DNA of 64,000 nucleotides from Xylona heveae TC161 (lineage: Eukaryota; Ascomycota; Xylonomycetes; Xylonales; Xylonaceae), in the NCBI RefSeq assembly GCF_001619985.1, contig NW_017264208.1:187277-251276 (forward strand), in the 5' to 3' direction. Numbering within the stretch: the stretch's first letter is position 1; each line of letters begins with the position of its first letter. The position numbers and the translations under genes were made by a program. The notes below the pieces were generated by a model, which searched no databases, was not told the DNA's origin, and saw nothing but the letters and a program-made list of their open reading frames with translations. This document shows positions 13,660 to 26,287 of the stretch, piece by piece.

Positions 13660-15988
13660 GGAAGCTTTAGGGCCAAGTCACCACTCGTTATTCATTTTCA
13701 TTTTCATTTTCATTTTCAGTTTTTTCCCTTTCTCCTAAAACCACAAGGAGACTGGAATGCGCAATCGCGAGGGTGGTTGTTGCCTCCAAAGCTAATTTGT
13801 TTTGCTAATCCCTCTTATATCGCTCAGCGCCCTTTATGTTTCCTGATCTTTCAGTTCATTTATTTCCCAAATGGCTATTGCCATAATTTTGTTGCAGTTC
13901 GTCTACCTACCTAAGCGGTTGGCAAGGTTTACTGGGTACGGTAAGCTTAGTCTACTCAGCAGCGCTTGCTCTCTCTCTTTTTCTGTGTCTTTGCACAGCA
14001 TAAAATCAAAATGCGTCCTCAAAAGCAGACTTGTCGTGCAATTGGACTATTCCACGTGTTGCAACGAGTCCCATGAAGTAAAGCAGTGCGATCGTGCCGG
14101 TTAGTTCTAAGAATTTACCAATAATACTTTGCTGCAATCTTGACCGTATTGCAAATAAGCATTTTTGGTTCAAGCAGGAGGTTTATCAATTATACTAAAG
14201 AAAGACATTTACGCGGTCCGGTTGTTTACGGATACGAACTTGTTTTTCCATGTATATACCTTGTGATGTGTTCCAGGTCACGCCGTAAAGCCATCAGTAT
14301 TCAACACCCTTGAACAATATTATGCTTACCAAGCGCCGTGTTACATTATATAAGCATCAACGACTGGTTAACAAACGAAGTACTTCGCTGCAATATAAAC
14401 TGTGATAGGAGCAGAAACAAGGGATGCTACTTTTGACGCGTTGAGCAAAAAGCTTGGCAAAGGGTGGGCCGTTTCCTCGCCTTGCGACTGGGCCAGCATA
14501 ATAAAGAGAGTCCCCCCTCGACGAGCTCCGTCGACGTAATTTGTAGCTGCCAGTCGTACGAATTGACCCCAAGGGCTGCCATCAAGCACGTTGTACTCCG
14601 TATCTTATCTTCTTGAAGGATTTGGGTTGGTCCCTTGTCTTCTCAGACAAGACATGCGTGCCGAGTTGGGATAACGACATTTTGTTATTCAAAAGTACGG
14701 GAGACTGCACGTGAGATGTAGCTTAATCAGATAGTTCTCTTTACAGGGAAATGGTCAGGCAGACCGTTGTACTCTGTCATCTGGTGGGCCGGGGGTTACA
14801 AGGCAAACAAGCAAGCATTGCTTGTTTTGGACAAATGCTCTCGCAGTCATGCTGTTCTGGAGATCGGAGTAAACCGCCATGAAGCAGGCCTTCTGCACAT
14901 ACAATGGGGACCCGTCCATGCGTCAGCTTACGAATGGTGCGGATCGAATCATTGTCCACAGAATGGCTGTAGCTGGCCTGTCATTTTATGACGTTGATTC
15001 TGTTGGAGAACAATTGCAAGATAAAGAGAGAGAAAAGACGAGTCACGTAAAAGATGCAAAGCACGGAATCTCCTCATCAGGGAGCCGAATATGGCCTGAG
15101 AAAAGTCGAACGTGCGCTTTGTGTCTCGAACCGGAAATTACCTGCATGGAATCACCTCCGTCATCTTCCCAACCATGCTCTCAGAGAGGTCGGCCCTCCA
15201 CGAGTAACATGGCTGCACTGACGCTTGGAGGGGTGGGAAGGGAATATTCACGTCGGTGGTTGGGCCGACAATTTAACTTACGGTTTACGAAGAGCAGAAA
15301 GATGATCAGTCATCACCCTGTTAATATTCTGGTCAAGTTCTCGCTAACTTCTTCTTTCATCCTGCTTGGCTGGTTCCCAGCGACGGCGTCACAAACGCGG
15401 CTTGCAAAAGCCCGTTACTTGTACTAGTTAACCATCCTGGTCCCCAGCACGATGGCTTTGTCTCTCGCCAGCAGAACCGGTCCTGCTGGAGAGCTGTTCC
15501 GCTATTGATGGACACTGCTTCAGCCCTGGGAGGGTATGACGACGTACCATGTTGTTCTCGCCGTTGCATCATGAGCCTAAGCTCAATCCTACCTGGTCAG
15601 CTACGCCGCATGCTTCACCAAAGCAGTGAGGCGCATGGCTTATCACCGTGTCGCAAGGGACGCCCTGGCAAGACCAGACGTGCTCCCCACCTCTTCATTT
15701 CAAAAATTCTGCTCTGGGTAGGCACCGAGTTAGAGAAATGCTTTGAGTAATGCCGATTGAAGATAATTATATGCCAAATACAGGTAGAATTTGGCAACCT
15801 TCCGAGGCACACACAGACAGAGACTCCGTTCGCTCTCGTACGAATTACCGAGTTTATTTGTTTTCCGACACCCTTATATCCCACTGCTGACCGTCGTTGC
15901 CTGTCTCTTTGTAATTCTTGATTCCGGGGCCTCGACTTGTTCATATCTCTTTCGCCGGACTGCTTTCGCTGTTGAGCAAACCCTAGTG
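13660..15988. other. 2.3-kb intergenic region upstream of the zinc-cluster gene
   Basis: The longest gap among the genes. It contains a TTTTCA hexamer repeat just after SDS23, a TACTCCGTA word at 14594-14602, and several short open frames. The longest (14879-15427, 182 codons) lacks recognisable motifs and is not called. A long promoter or 5' leader for the regulator at 15989 is the simplest reading. Confidence 0.45.
13686..13718 (+). repeat. TTTTCA hexanucleotide tandem repeat
   Basis: About five head-to-tail copies of a six-base unit lie directly 3' of SDS23. It is a simple-sequence repeat in the presumed 3' UTR. Confidence 0.85.
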
Positions 15989-17002
15989 ATGCCAATTCAA
16001 CAACCATCGCCCCCTATAGAACCGGATGGTAATGCTCGAAAACGCGTGTGTAAAGCTTGTGACAGGTGCCGATTGAAGAAATCAAAAGTCTGAAACTCCC
16101 CATGATCAACGCATTCCTTGCACTGACATTTTCCCAAGTGCGACGGCGCAAGTCCATGTAGCCGCTGCCAGACAGATAATGCCATTTGTGTATTCGGCGA
16201 GCGGAGAAAATCTCACGACAAGGTTTATCCAAAAGGGTCGGTCAATTGCTCTCTTCCCGTTCTGGACGTTTGTTGACAGCCGTTCTCTTTCAGTTATGTC
16301 GAGATGCTGGAACGCCAACAGGCCCAGCTTGTAGCTGGGCTTCAAGAGCTCTATAAGCGCAGTCTCAGTGGTCAAGGCTGGTCGGGTGCTCCGTTGCGAG
16401 AATCAACCAACGGTCATCCTCTTACGCACGATATCCTCGAGCGGCTTGGAGCACTGAAACCAAACTCAAAGGACTTTGAGGAAGAATTTGAAGAGGATCT
16501 GCTTCTCCTGCAACGGCGACTTTTGGAGAACGGCGCTGGGCTGGATTTGCGAAGAAATTCCTCGGTCTCAGAGTCGGACAATTGTAGCTCGCCTTTTGCA
16601 GACATGATGTCCCCGGAAGCTGCTCTGCCCACTCCGTTCTCGACCACGTTCACCCCTCAACAACCTCTGCCTACGCCTCCGAACGATAGTCCTTTGAGTT
16701 CAGCATCCCGACCACGATCCCTGCCAAAACGACCAATGGAGTCTGAGAGTCCAAATCCAATGAAGATACGGCTGGAGTCGGGACCAGCACCCGGGCCAGC
16801 TTGGTTGCCATCGTCGACCGCAATGACTGAGGACAATATGGATTTCATTCGAAGATACGACAACAACACGGCAATACTTCCATCGACAACCCAGCTTGAT
16901 CAGCATGTTGCGCCCACAATGGTTTCTAATCCTTGTCTGACGATGCTTGATTGGAATGATGATGAGGAATTCAGGGCCTTTTTAAATCCAAGCATAGTCT
17001 GA
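15989..17002 (+). CDS. Zn2Cys6 transcription factor (Fcr1-like)
   Basis: Fungal binuclear zinc-cluster DNA-binding regulator. Exons 15989-16087, 16139-16236 and 16294-17002 encode 301 residues. The six cysteines (24, 27, 34, 40, 43, 50) follow C-X2-C-X6-C-X5-C-X2-C-X6-C, and the basic patch RLKKSK lies between them. The fourth half of the cluster appears only when the first intron is removed, which supports the splice despite its unusual donor GTCTGA. After the cluster comes the linker VFGERRKSHDKVYPKG and a coiled segment (YVEMLERQQAQLVAGLQEL) for dimerisation. The remainder is Ser/Pro-rich and acidic, ending in LDWNDDEEFRAFLNP, a likely activation region. No middle homology region is present. 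It resembles small regulators annotated as Fcr1 in Aspergillus; target genes cannot be told from sequence. Confidence 0.88.
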
Positions 17003-17787
17003 TGATGCGTCTTTGGATGGGTTATTTGTCACGAATTTCCTTGCATACGGTCCAGAATTTGACGTGCCTGACTGGTTGCAAATTTGCGACCGGATTTGCT
17101 CATCGGTAGCACCTGACAATGGCGTGGGTCTTACAGTTCGGTTCAGATGGCGTTTGGTGTATCCTTTGAAGCTAGAAGGTCCATTGGTGTTTCATTCGAG
17201 CTACGAAGGTATATGCGGATTTTTTCTCATCTCGGCGAGAAACCAGAACGACGCTAATTAATTGTGCATCTCTCTTGAATTGAGACGAGGAGCAACTTCG
17301 GGACACATAAGCTCTTGAGAGAAGTTATATCATCCGCTTTTAGATGGGTAATCTAGAAAGTTACGCTAGTCTATCATTTGTTTTAATTGATCTCGAGGTT
17401 TATCCCTTTCCCATAATGACTTTTTTTTTTTTTTTTTTTTTATCTTGGCTCTGTTTGAGGTGCAAATTTTAAAGCTTGTTAAAGAAGCTCCATCGCCATG
17501 CGTCATCTATACAAATTTCCACATTGGGATTGGTTAGGCCTGGGTTGCGGGGATGTCAGGCAGATCGCGGGGTTCCCCGGGCCCGCATTAGACAACTATG
17601 GAACACAGTTAGGACAAGTCGGTTGTGGAACTCCGTTTCCAAGCATAGTTCAGAGGGCACTACGAAGGGCTCTTGTACCCTAGAGCATACACGTCACGCA
17701 CCGCAAGGATCTCGCTGACCAGCTTCGAATATCAAGTGCTTTCTCCTCATTTGAAGGCGATTGAGTGTCTCTCGTTGCTATCCTACA
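17003..17787. other. intergenic with a 21-base T tract
   Basis: 3' region of the zinc-cluster gene and promoter of the epimerase. It carries the T tract at 17421-17441 and a GC-rich patch at about 17535-17600 in which several G and C runs face each other. No gene is supported. Confidence 0.45.
17421..17441 (+). repeat. homopolymer T tract of 21 bases
   Basis: An uninterrupted run of 21 T about 350 bases upstream of the aldose 1-epimerase start. Such dT tracts in fungal promoters can exclude nucleosomes. The exact length may be affected by sequencing error. Confidence 0.9.
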
Positions 17788-18888
17788 ATGACAGAATCCG
17801 CCTTTAGCTTTCTCCCCCAGGGAGCAATAATACAGGAATTTCGAGTTGCTGGACATAATATTGTCCTGGGGTTCCCCTCAGCTGAGACGTACAAGACAAA
17901 TAATACACCATACTTTGGAGAAACTATTGGAAGAATAGCCAATCGAGTGTCCGGCGCGAAGCTCAAAAACCTGAATAACACAGAATACACCCTCCGTGCA
18001 AACAACGGGGCAAATAGCTTGCATGGTGGGGAAGAAGGCTGGGGCAAAAAGATCTTCGATGGCCCAACGCCCTTCCTGAAAGATGGAAAGGAGAGCGTGC
18101 GATTTAAATATACCAGTAAGGATGGGGAAGAAGGTTACCCTGGCACGGTCGACTTTTCTGTCTCGTACACTGGAAGCATAGAAAAGCACGGAGACATTGA
18201 AAAGACAGTATTGGAAATTGAATATGAGGCCCGACTATCCGACTCTGAAGAGCCAATTGAAGAGACTGCTATTAATGTGACAAATCACAGGTAAGACAAT
18301 CTAGCAAATTATTTACCCATGTTCGTTTCAATCTGTTTATTGCACAATGTTGGACAATCTCCCATGGCTGAAATCAATTCAATAAGCTATTTTACACTTT
18401 CGGGCGCGGCTACTATCGATGGTACTGAAGCGGCCTTGGGCACAAATCTACATTTACCATTCAATTCCGAAGGGATTCCAACTGGATCTATCGAACCACA
18501 TGCCCACGTCGAGGCTGGTAGACGGTTCGTTCTAGGGTCTACTAAACCGGTCTTTGATAACTGTTTTGTTCTGGATCGATCACCATCCACGTCTCCAATT
18601 GATTCTCGATCTCGAACGCTTCAGACTGCCGCTACATTCTATCACCCTTCAACCCAACTGCATCTTGAAATCCTGACGACGGAACCCGCCTTCCAATTCT
18701 ACACGGGAGACTTTATCGACGTTCCAGCCGTTGGTGGCGCGCCAGCAAGAGGCCCTCGCTCGGGCTTTGCCATTGAGCCGGGGCGATTCGTCAACGCTAT
18801 CAACTCGGGAGATTGGAGAAACTCTGTGATTCTCAAACGGGGACAAGTCTATGGAAGTCGCATTGTATACCAAAGTTGGAAAGGATAG
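17788..18888 (+). CDS. aldose 1-epimerase (galactose mutarotase family)
   Basis: Catalyses interconversion of alpha and beta anomers of galactose or glucose, feeding the Leloir pathway. Exons 17788-18290 and 18387-18888 encode 334 residues, the usual length for a single-domain mutarotase. Seen motifs: ETIGRIANRVSGAKL near the N-terminus, NNGANSLHGG, GEEGYPG, the general-acid His167 in NHSYFTL (formed exactly across the intron), and the presumed base Glu298 in FAIEPGRF, preceded by FYTGDF and RSGFAIEP. No signal peptide is evident, so the enzyme is probably cytosolic. No galactose-pathway gene is adjacent. A glucose-6-phosphate 1-epimerase of the same fold is less likely because the HGG and NHSYF patterns are those of the galactose mutarotases. 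Confidence 0.92.
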
Positions 18889-20514
18889 ACTGTACCGCAC
18901 CGGGTACTCCCCCTTCCCCTTTTCCTGCTCTCTTCTGGTCTCGAGGCATCATAGAGCACAATAGATATGTCACGTCTCAATATATATTACATCATACAGT
19001 ATGATTGAACAATTTCCACGTCTCCACCGTAGATATAACCTTGTAAATCTGCACCAACCCTAACCCGCAGGGCGTCTATTCTACAAAACAAAACAAGACT
19101 GTATTCCTATATGCCAAGTATTTTTCTGGGTCCATATCACACAGCTAACCCCCGTAGATGACTCTGTAACTCTATATCACTTTCAGTACGTCATCACTTT
19201 ACTTCACGCTCCCCAGGATGCCCCCCTTACCTGCCATGCACCCCTCGGAGTTAAGGTTGGTATGCATGACCACACGCGGGCATGGTGCGAGGGTTGAGAG
19301 CCGCCATGATCCCTGTCTTTCTACCACGCCTGCAATCAAAAAAAGTTCGCGGTAAAAAGCTGGGACTGGACCCGAGTAAATATCTCCTGCTAAGTGCTAG
19401 CATACGGAATATACGCGGCGTACTTGAATTGAGCTCTTGTACATTCCCTGTGTATTGGCAGTTTCTCGATTCCTGCTTGGTTGTCCCGCTCCGGAGCACT
19501 TTCCCCCGCGAAGCAAGGTAAACAAGAAAATGCTCTGGTATCAGCTGAAAGGGTTCGTCACCTGGTGATCCAATAAAAGGTATTTAAAGCGGTCAGAGAG
19601 GGACTGCGATATGTTGAGAGCTCTGCACAGACACAATGGAGCAAGATATAATGGGAGAATAAGACGTTAAAGTTCAAAGGTGACGAGGCTGGCCATGGGT
19701 GATACAATGCAGTAAGTGGTTCTTTGACAGTAAATAGAGAAGTAGGATATTGCTATTTCTGTCTTCAGATGAATTTAATTCAAAAAGACAAAGGACAAGC
19801 GAATAGCCAGGGGACAGTGTTTGACTATAGTTTGTTTGAGCGCGTTGTGATTCATAAGGTATGTTTCAAGTATGTGCAAAGTATATACGTAGTAATACTC
19901 CGCGTGTACAGCTCATACTCACACGGGGCCAGTCTCGGATGTCCGAATGGCCTTTGCGCGCTGGAGGGAGAATTTTGAAATAAGAAGACAAAAAGGTGGG
20001 GGATGATGAGAGAAAAAGTCACATAAATGAGAGCGATAAGGCGCTTTCTTTAAATTATTTCCGCGGCCTTACGGAGGGTCGTTCATAATTAGAGCGGACA
20101 CTTATACACCAGTCATTAACAGGGGAGCTTATTGATATAACGCGCCAGGACGCGCGCTTCTACTAAAAGTCACGGTAGACGCGGAGGAGTAAACAACGGC
20201 CTCTCGGACCAAGCTCCAAGGTGTTCTCAGAATATGTAGAAGAATCCTAGCGCCCTGAAATAATAGCGCGCTTTTTGGACGGCACTCTCCGTTTCCCTCG
20301 CATCCTATCGTATCGAAGTACGAAGTAGATTGAGAGAAATAAGTCCATTTGAAATAATTCGACAAGGGTTCTTGTGCGTTTTCATCAGATAATTGCTTTC
20401 GCAAAGCTCTTCGACGTCAACGGAGTACTAAGGGCCGTTACTTGATCTATATTCGATTTCACTGTTCATCTCAACCCGTTCCGCCGAAAAAAGAACACAG
20501 ACTACATTTCCACC
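18889..20514. other. 1.6-kb intergenic region before BNA6
   Basis: 3' region of the epimerase and promoter of BNA6. An ACGGAGTAC word lies at 20420-20428. The short open frames here have no recognisable motifs. No repeat or RNA gene is identified. Confidence 0.45.
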
Positions 20515-22015
20515 ATGGCTTCGGAGTTCGGCGCCGTATCTCATCTGTTGCCCCCTTCGTATAAATCCATGGTTGCTTCATGGATCGAGGAAGATACACC
20601 GAGCTTTGATTACGGTGGATTCGTTGTGGGTGAAGCGCCTGGTGAGGCGAAGCTTTTGGGCAAAAGCGCGGTAGGTCTGACTTGTCGTAGAGACATCCGA
20701 GTCACCACAATGACATTGTGCTTGAACATTCGATACCACCAGTGTCGTTGACTCGTATTTATTATTGTTTTTTGACCATTTGACGGGCCTGCACATCATT
20801 ACAAGCGGGACCGTGTGAATTTTCTTGCCTATTGGCTCTTGTGCCCTCTTGATTTATTTATGGTCCCGGATGATGGACAACATACAGCAAATCACTCTCT
20901 GTTAGGGAAAGATAAACGTCAGAAAAAGCAGCTGATGACTCTAATTGATGTAGGGTATCGTTGCCGGCGTTCCGTTCTTTGACGAGGTTTTCCGTCAACT
21001 TGACTGCAGGTTAGATTTGTTTGCCGTAGTTTGCTTTTCCCTTAGGTGCTGCTCTCTAGAGTCTTATTACTGACACTTCTTGTATCTTTTTTTAAAGCGT
21101 GGAATGGCATGTGCGAGAAGGAGAAGCGTTCGAACCGGTAAAGCATTGTGCTACTGTGCGTGGACCTGTTCGCAAGATCCTCTTGGGCGAGAGAGTAGCG
21201 CTGAACACTCTTGCGCGATGCTCTGGAATCGCGACACAGTATGAATCCCTTTACCCGTTTTTCCTTCCCTGCGTTGTCCTTTTGGTCAAATCCTTTCATA
21301 GTTGATCGGTGCTTCAACCTCCAATTCATATGCAACATCCGATTTTGCGATGCCTTCATCGTGATGTAAGGCTAAAGGAGTTTCGGCTATTGATACGGAT
21401 TCACCTTTCGTTTTATATCTTTTTCAGTCAAACGTTTCTTCAAATATGGGAATCATTTTCAACTTTTTCTAATCGAATCTACTTAGATCGAATCGGCTTT
21501 TGCGCCTATTGCGCCATGCTGGGTATAAGAATGTCCTTGCTGGAACGAGAAAAACGACGCCGGGCTTTCGTCTAGTCGAAAAATACGGCATGTTGGTTGG
21601 TGGTTGTGATCCACACCGACATGATCTTAGTACTATGACTATGCTCAAAGATAATCACGTTTGGTCCAGCGGCTCCATTTCCACTGCTGTTAGAGCTGCC
21701 AAGGCTGCTGGCGGCTTTAGTATAAAGGTCGAGGTGGAATGTCAAAGCGAAGCCGAGGCTGATGAGGCCATAGAAGCGGGTGCTGATGTTGTCATGCTGG
21801 ACAATTTTACCCCTGAAGGTATAAGGATTGCGGCCCGAAACTTGAAGACTCGATGGGGATTCGGAGGTCAAAGAAGCCCTCTGATTGAAGTATCGGGTGG
21901 CTTGACTGAGGGGAATGTCGAGCCATACGTGAGCGAGGACATTGATATTATCAGTACAAGCTCGATACACCAGGGAGTGAAGCATGTCGATTTTTCCCTC
22001 AAGATCGTGCATTAG
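20515..22015 (+). CDS. BNA6: nicotinate-nucleotide pyrophosphorylase (quinolinate phosphoribosyltransferase)
   Basis: Converts quinolinate and PRPP to nicotinate mononucleotide in de novo NAD synthesis. Exons 20515-20670, 20954-21009, 21098-21238 and 21487-22015 give 293 residues. Motifs typical of the family: [43 protein letters not shown] (joined across intron 3), [40 protein letters not shown] with the substrate-binding Arg/His/Lys residues, [26 protein letters not shown] and IEVSGGLT. Two introns (283 and 248 bases) are far longer than others nearby. All phases join and the C-terminus ([16 protein letters not shown]) is complete. Convergent with SMC6, whose stop is only 175 bases away. 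Confidence 0.95.
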
Positions 22016-22190
22016 AATTACATTTTTTTCACGATTTGTCTTTGAAGAATCCCTGCGCAGAAAGTAGAGGATATGAATCAGAAAAAAAAGTTTTGCTGAA
22101 ATTGGCTCATCATGCAAATGTGAGAGTTGTCTGTCCACGTTCTGGGTCGTTGAGCCTATAACATTTATTTAGTGACTGGACCAAGAACCA

Positions 22191-25100
22191 TCATAGATTG
22201 TACTCATACTTAATGATTTTCACATCTGCGGCAAGATTGACATTGCTCATTGATTGGGGTGTTATGAGAATGAATTGCCTGCTGACCGAACGCCTTGCAG
22301 CAGCGATCTATACCAAGGAAATGAGGGTCAGCCTGGCCTATAGCCGTTAATTACCGAAGTCAAGTATACATACCATCATTCCCATGCTGACGTCGCGGTT
22401 TACATTGTCCATAAAAACGTCACTATTACAGTCAATTTCTCAAGATCATGCCTTTCGGAAATAATGTAGATCACGTACAACTCATCGAGGCATCGGATTG
22501 GCGACCCCATTGCTTCCCATAGCGACAGAAGCAAGCAGATGGTCGAGAATGATTTCTCTCCGCCCGACAAAGTCTTAGTTTGACGACCTTTGCCCGTCTT
22601 TGTTTCATCTGGCTCGACCTGAGAAGAAAAGGAATAAGTATTTTTCTCACTAAAAATGCGGCTGATCGATCGAAGAGATGTCCATACATGAAGATCCAAT
22701 ACATGATTTGTATGATCTGTTTTTAAAGACCCGCGGAAGCTGCGTTCGCTAAGAAGATAAGTAAATGTGGCTCTAGCTCTGGAAGAGATGAATCGACGGA
22801 ATTTCTTCCAACGCTCTTGGCGATCGCCTAGGGCGTATTTGAGTATCTGCAGAGAGATCAGCGAGGAGGTTTAAAGTATGAAGGACGAAATGACACGGTC
22901 TTACCTGAATTAACTCTTCCAAATCATCGACTTGGACCTCAGCCCTCTTGTAAACCTCGGAGGCAGTCGCCGCTCTTTCAGCGATGTCTTCTCTTGACCC
23001 GCCCATTCTAACCAGCTGTTAGTCGCGATGAAATGGCAGCATTACAGAGATCATGTTCCTTACTCCTTGGAAAACCTTGCCAGATCCGCTGATAGTTTTG
23101 CAAGCTTTTTGTCGATACTGTCTGGTGTCTCCCCAGCATCAATGGGTACACGGTCAGAAACTCTGCTTGCCTGAGAGATGAAATGCTGAACTGTATCTGC
23201 TTGACCTTTTAGCCGGCTCTCGGCGCGATTCTTTTCCGACTTCGCATCCTCTATCCGGTCAAATGATGCATTACACTCTTCTAGATTTGTTTGCCGAGCA
23301 TCGCCCAGACGCTGGGATTTGGTTTCCGCTTTCCTGACTACTGCTTCCCCGTTCACGATGCCCTCGTCCATGACGTCAAGCTGGTCTTGCAACTGCTTCG
23401 ACCTTTGGTTTAGTCTATCTTTAGTGTTTATTGCGTCCTCATAAGAGTTCTCCAAAAGGGCCTTGTTATCTTGCTCGTCCTGCAGATTTGTCTTGAGAGC
23501 CTCCAATCTTCCATCCTCCACGTTTTCTTTGTCGAGTTCATCCTGAAGGCTTTCAAGATGTTCTTCAGCTCGTTGGACGTCTAATTGTAAATCCCTCTGG
23601 CGCCTTTTGTGTCGAACAATTTCTTGGTCACGTCTTCGAACGCCCTCTTCCAACTCCCGACGACGAGCCTCGAGATCATTCAATTCGCGTTTCAGTTGGG
23701 TCAAGGTCTCTTTCTGGTAGCTTTGAGAATTGTTAGCAAACAAGTCTAGTAGAGAAGGCATGGAGAGTAGCTAACTTGATTTGGGATTCGATATCAGTCT
23801 TCATCCTGGGCTTTCCTGGCCTTGGTTCTATTGGGCTAGAATTAGGTTCTCCACTTCGGCCAAACGCAAATCGTAAACCCCATCCTCGCCGGTTCTCTTG
23901 CAAACAGAAGCATTGTTTAACGTTTCGTGGTCGAGAACCGTCGTACATCACTCGGACGGCTTCTTCGCGATCTTCAATGAGCAAGGTTTGCTCGATTCCC
24001 TGGTTTATGATCAATTGACTGCGAACAAGCTGATCTTGAATCTATATTGGACGTCAGCTGATGACTCATGGGAGCTTAGAGTTGAGATATCTACCTCGAG
24101 AACTCTTAACGTTGTGTCAAAATCTGGATCTGGTTCGTGTGCTGACGTATCAATTGGTTGCTTATTACCTATCAGAATGGGGCAGACACTTTGTGTTTGT
24201 GAGTAATGTACTTTGGCAAAGACCAGACAAGTTACGAACCAATTGACTCTTCTCATCAGCTGGGATAGGATAGTCTGATCCTGTTTGCTCGTGACAATAT
24301 AACTGTTTAATGTCCCGCCAAATGACCTTTCGAGGGCGTTGGACCAAATAGGCTTCAATAAACGAACGTAATTTCCGACCGGCCCAATAGGCTTCTCTTT
24401 AAATCCACTCTCATTTTCGATACTGCGAAGTAATAGCTGGGTGTTCTCGTGGAACGCGCCATAGCGCTGACCACGATCTCGTAGAAGACTTTGCAGGAGG
24501 GTTTCGCCTTGTTGAATCTCAGCCCTCTTAGTCTGCAAAGGTACTTTGATAGCTTCTGCGTCATCTCTCTCTTTTCGAAGAAGCCTTTCTAGCTCTGGCA
24601 AACGATCGATATGTTGGTCGAATGTAGCTCTCGCATCTGTCGCTCGCTTTTGGGCTTCCTCGATTTCGAGTAGTTTTCTGCTGTGGCTGCCGCCATTGAT
24701 GTCCTCCAACTTCTGATATTCGGCGCTGATCTCTGCCTGGGCTTTCGTGATCGTCGCTTCTGCAGTTTTGAGGTGGTCCCTGATGGACCTTTGGTCTGTC
24801 TTTGATGCGCGTGTTAATTTGGGTCTTTACAGGAGACAATACACAAATACACCAACCTGAACGGACAACAGATCAGCCTTGTTCTTCTCGAATTCTGCCT
24901 TTTTTTGTTTCCTTTCTTCTTGTAGAGGGAGGAGAGAATCCTTGGCGAGCTTGACCTCGTCTTTAGAGTCCTCCCACTTTCGATGCGCATCTTGTAAGTC
25001 GTTCTCCTTTCGACTGGCGCGAGCTTGATATTCTTCGATTGCCTGGTTTGCCTCATCCAATTTTCTCTGGAATCCTTCAAGAGCCTAAAACGGTCAGTAA

Positions 25101-26287
25101 TTGAATGTTGCTTTAAAAACATTAAAGCTAACCTTTTCTTGCTGCTCAACTTGCGCCCACGCCATTTGTCTGCTGAGATTTCGTATCTTCTGCCGCACAG
25201 AGTCATGTTTGTCTGATAAGGCTAGTCTGTCTCGGGCTCGATCTGCATCTTTCTTCAACGCACTTAGATCATCTTTCTTGTTGTTGAGCGTGGTCTCAAC
25301 TCCTTCTATTGTTTCAGCCAGCAACTGGTAGTCATGATCGAGATCTTCGAGGTGCACACCCTTCACAAAAAATTTATATTTCTCGCTTGGAGAGGAGCTG
25401 TTCAGAAATTGGCGCGCCATATCCTGAGACAATACATTCATTGGGTTATCGATTTGGAGGCAGAAATGATCGCAAATTTCTTCGAGGTCGGACTTCTTGG
25501 TGGAAATGATACGCCCAGAGGCGCTTTTCAACTTGAAGCCGCTGGCGCCAGACTTGGAAAAATGGCGTTCCACAATAATAGAATCGCCGTAGATGTCCTT
25601 TTGGTAAGAACCTTCTCCTCTGTTCTTCACACGCACGGCCAACGTCGCGGACCTGGCCTGGTTAATTTGGGCAATCGAGTTCAAGGCATGGATACATACT
25701 CTTGTCCCTCTTTGATGAAGCTCTTCAGACTCTGACCACGGTTCGTCGACGTAGCCTTTGCTCCGAGGCAGAGCGTGAGAGCAGTAAGCACTGCGCTCTT
25801 CCCACTCCCATTGTGCCCAATAATAAAATTTATTAAAGGTCCAAGGGAAACATGAAGTTTTGTGTGGCACATAAAATTTATACATGTAATTGCCTCCACG
25901 ACTCCATTCTCTGCGGCCATGTTCTCCATGTGGAGTCGATTTCGTCGCTGGATTATTTGCGTTGCTCTTTGAGTATCTAAGTCCTCATCCTCAACGTCTT
26001 CGAAACCCTCACCCTTGTTCGCTTCAAAAGCCGGTCGGGTCCAAATACCGGATTCCGTATACGTGTCGGACATGCCATCGCGCTCGTACCCATCATCTGT
26101 ATCGGCAGTTTTTGATTGACGGCGTTGTGGTTGAAGGGTCCTTGCCTTCTTATGCTATTCGCCGTCAGTAAAGACCCTGGGCTATAACGATGTTGAGAAG
26201 CCAAACCGAGTTCGACCCGTCGATAGAATGTGGACTATAGCCATCCTCTTCATATTCGACCGTCCGGCCACGCTTTTGAGAGGACAT
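22191..26287 (-). CDS. SMC6: structural maintenance of chromosomes protein 6
   Basis: ATPase subunit of the SMC5/6 complex, needed for recombinational repair and removal of DNA junctions. I resolve 13 exons: 26207-26287, 25700-26154, 25133-25652, 24857-25084, 24240-24799, 24095-24188, 23776-24041, 23064-23720, 22905-23007, 22688-22846, 22479-22618, 22374-22422 and 22191-22307, for 1142 residues. Walker A GHNGSGKS lies at 140-147 after the SMC6-type NFMCHTKLHV. Long coiled coils flank the hinge around 560-720. The signature LSGGEKS (near 1058) and Walker B (PIRCLDEFDVFMDNVNR) are split by introns and restored on joining. The C-terminus ends ITPQSMSNV...IIKYEYNL. The first intron uses a weak donor (GTTTGG), so the first 27 residues are less certain. 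Twelve introns make it the most interrupted gene here. Confidence 0.94.

Noticed and set aside
14879-15427. 182-codon open frame on the plus strand
   Set aside because: No family motif, mixed composition unlike neighbouring coding exons, and no plausible exon partners; likely chance in a promoter region.
17535-17600. GC-rich patch with facing G and C runs upstream of the epimerase
   Set aside because: The inverted runs are short and overlapping, so several weak pairings are possible, and no known structure or motif fits.
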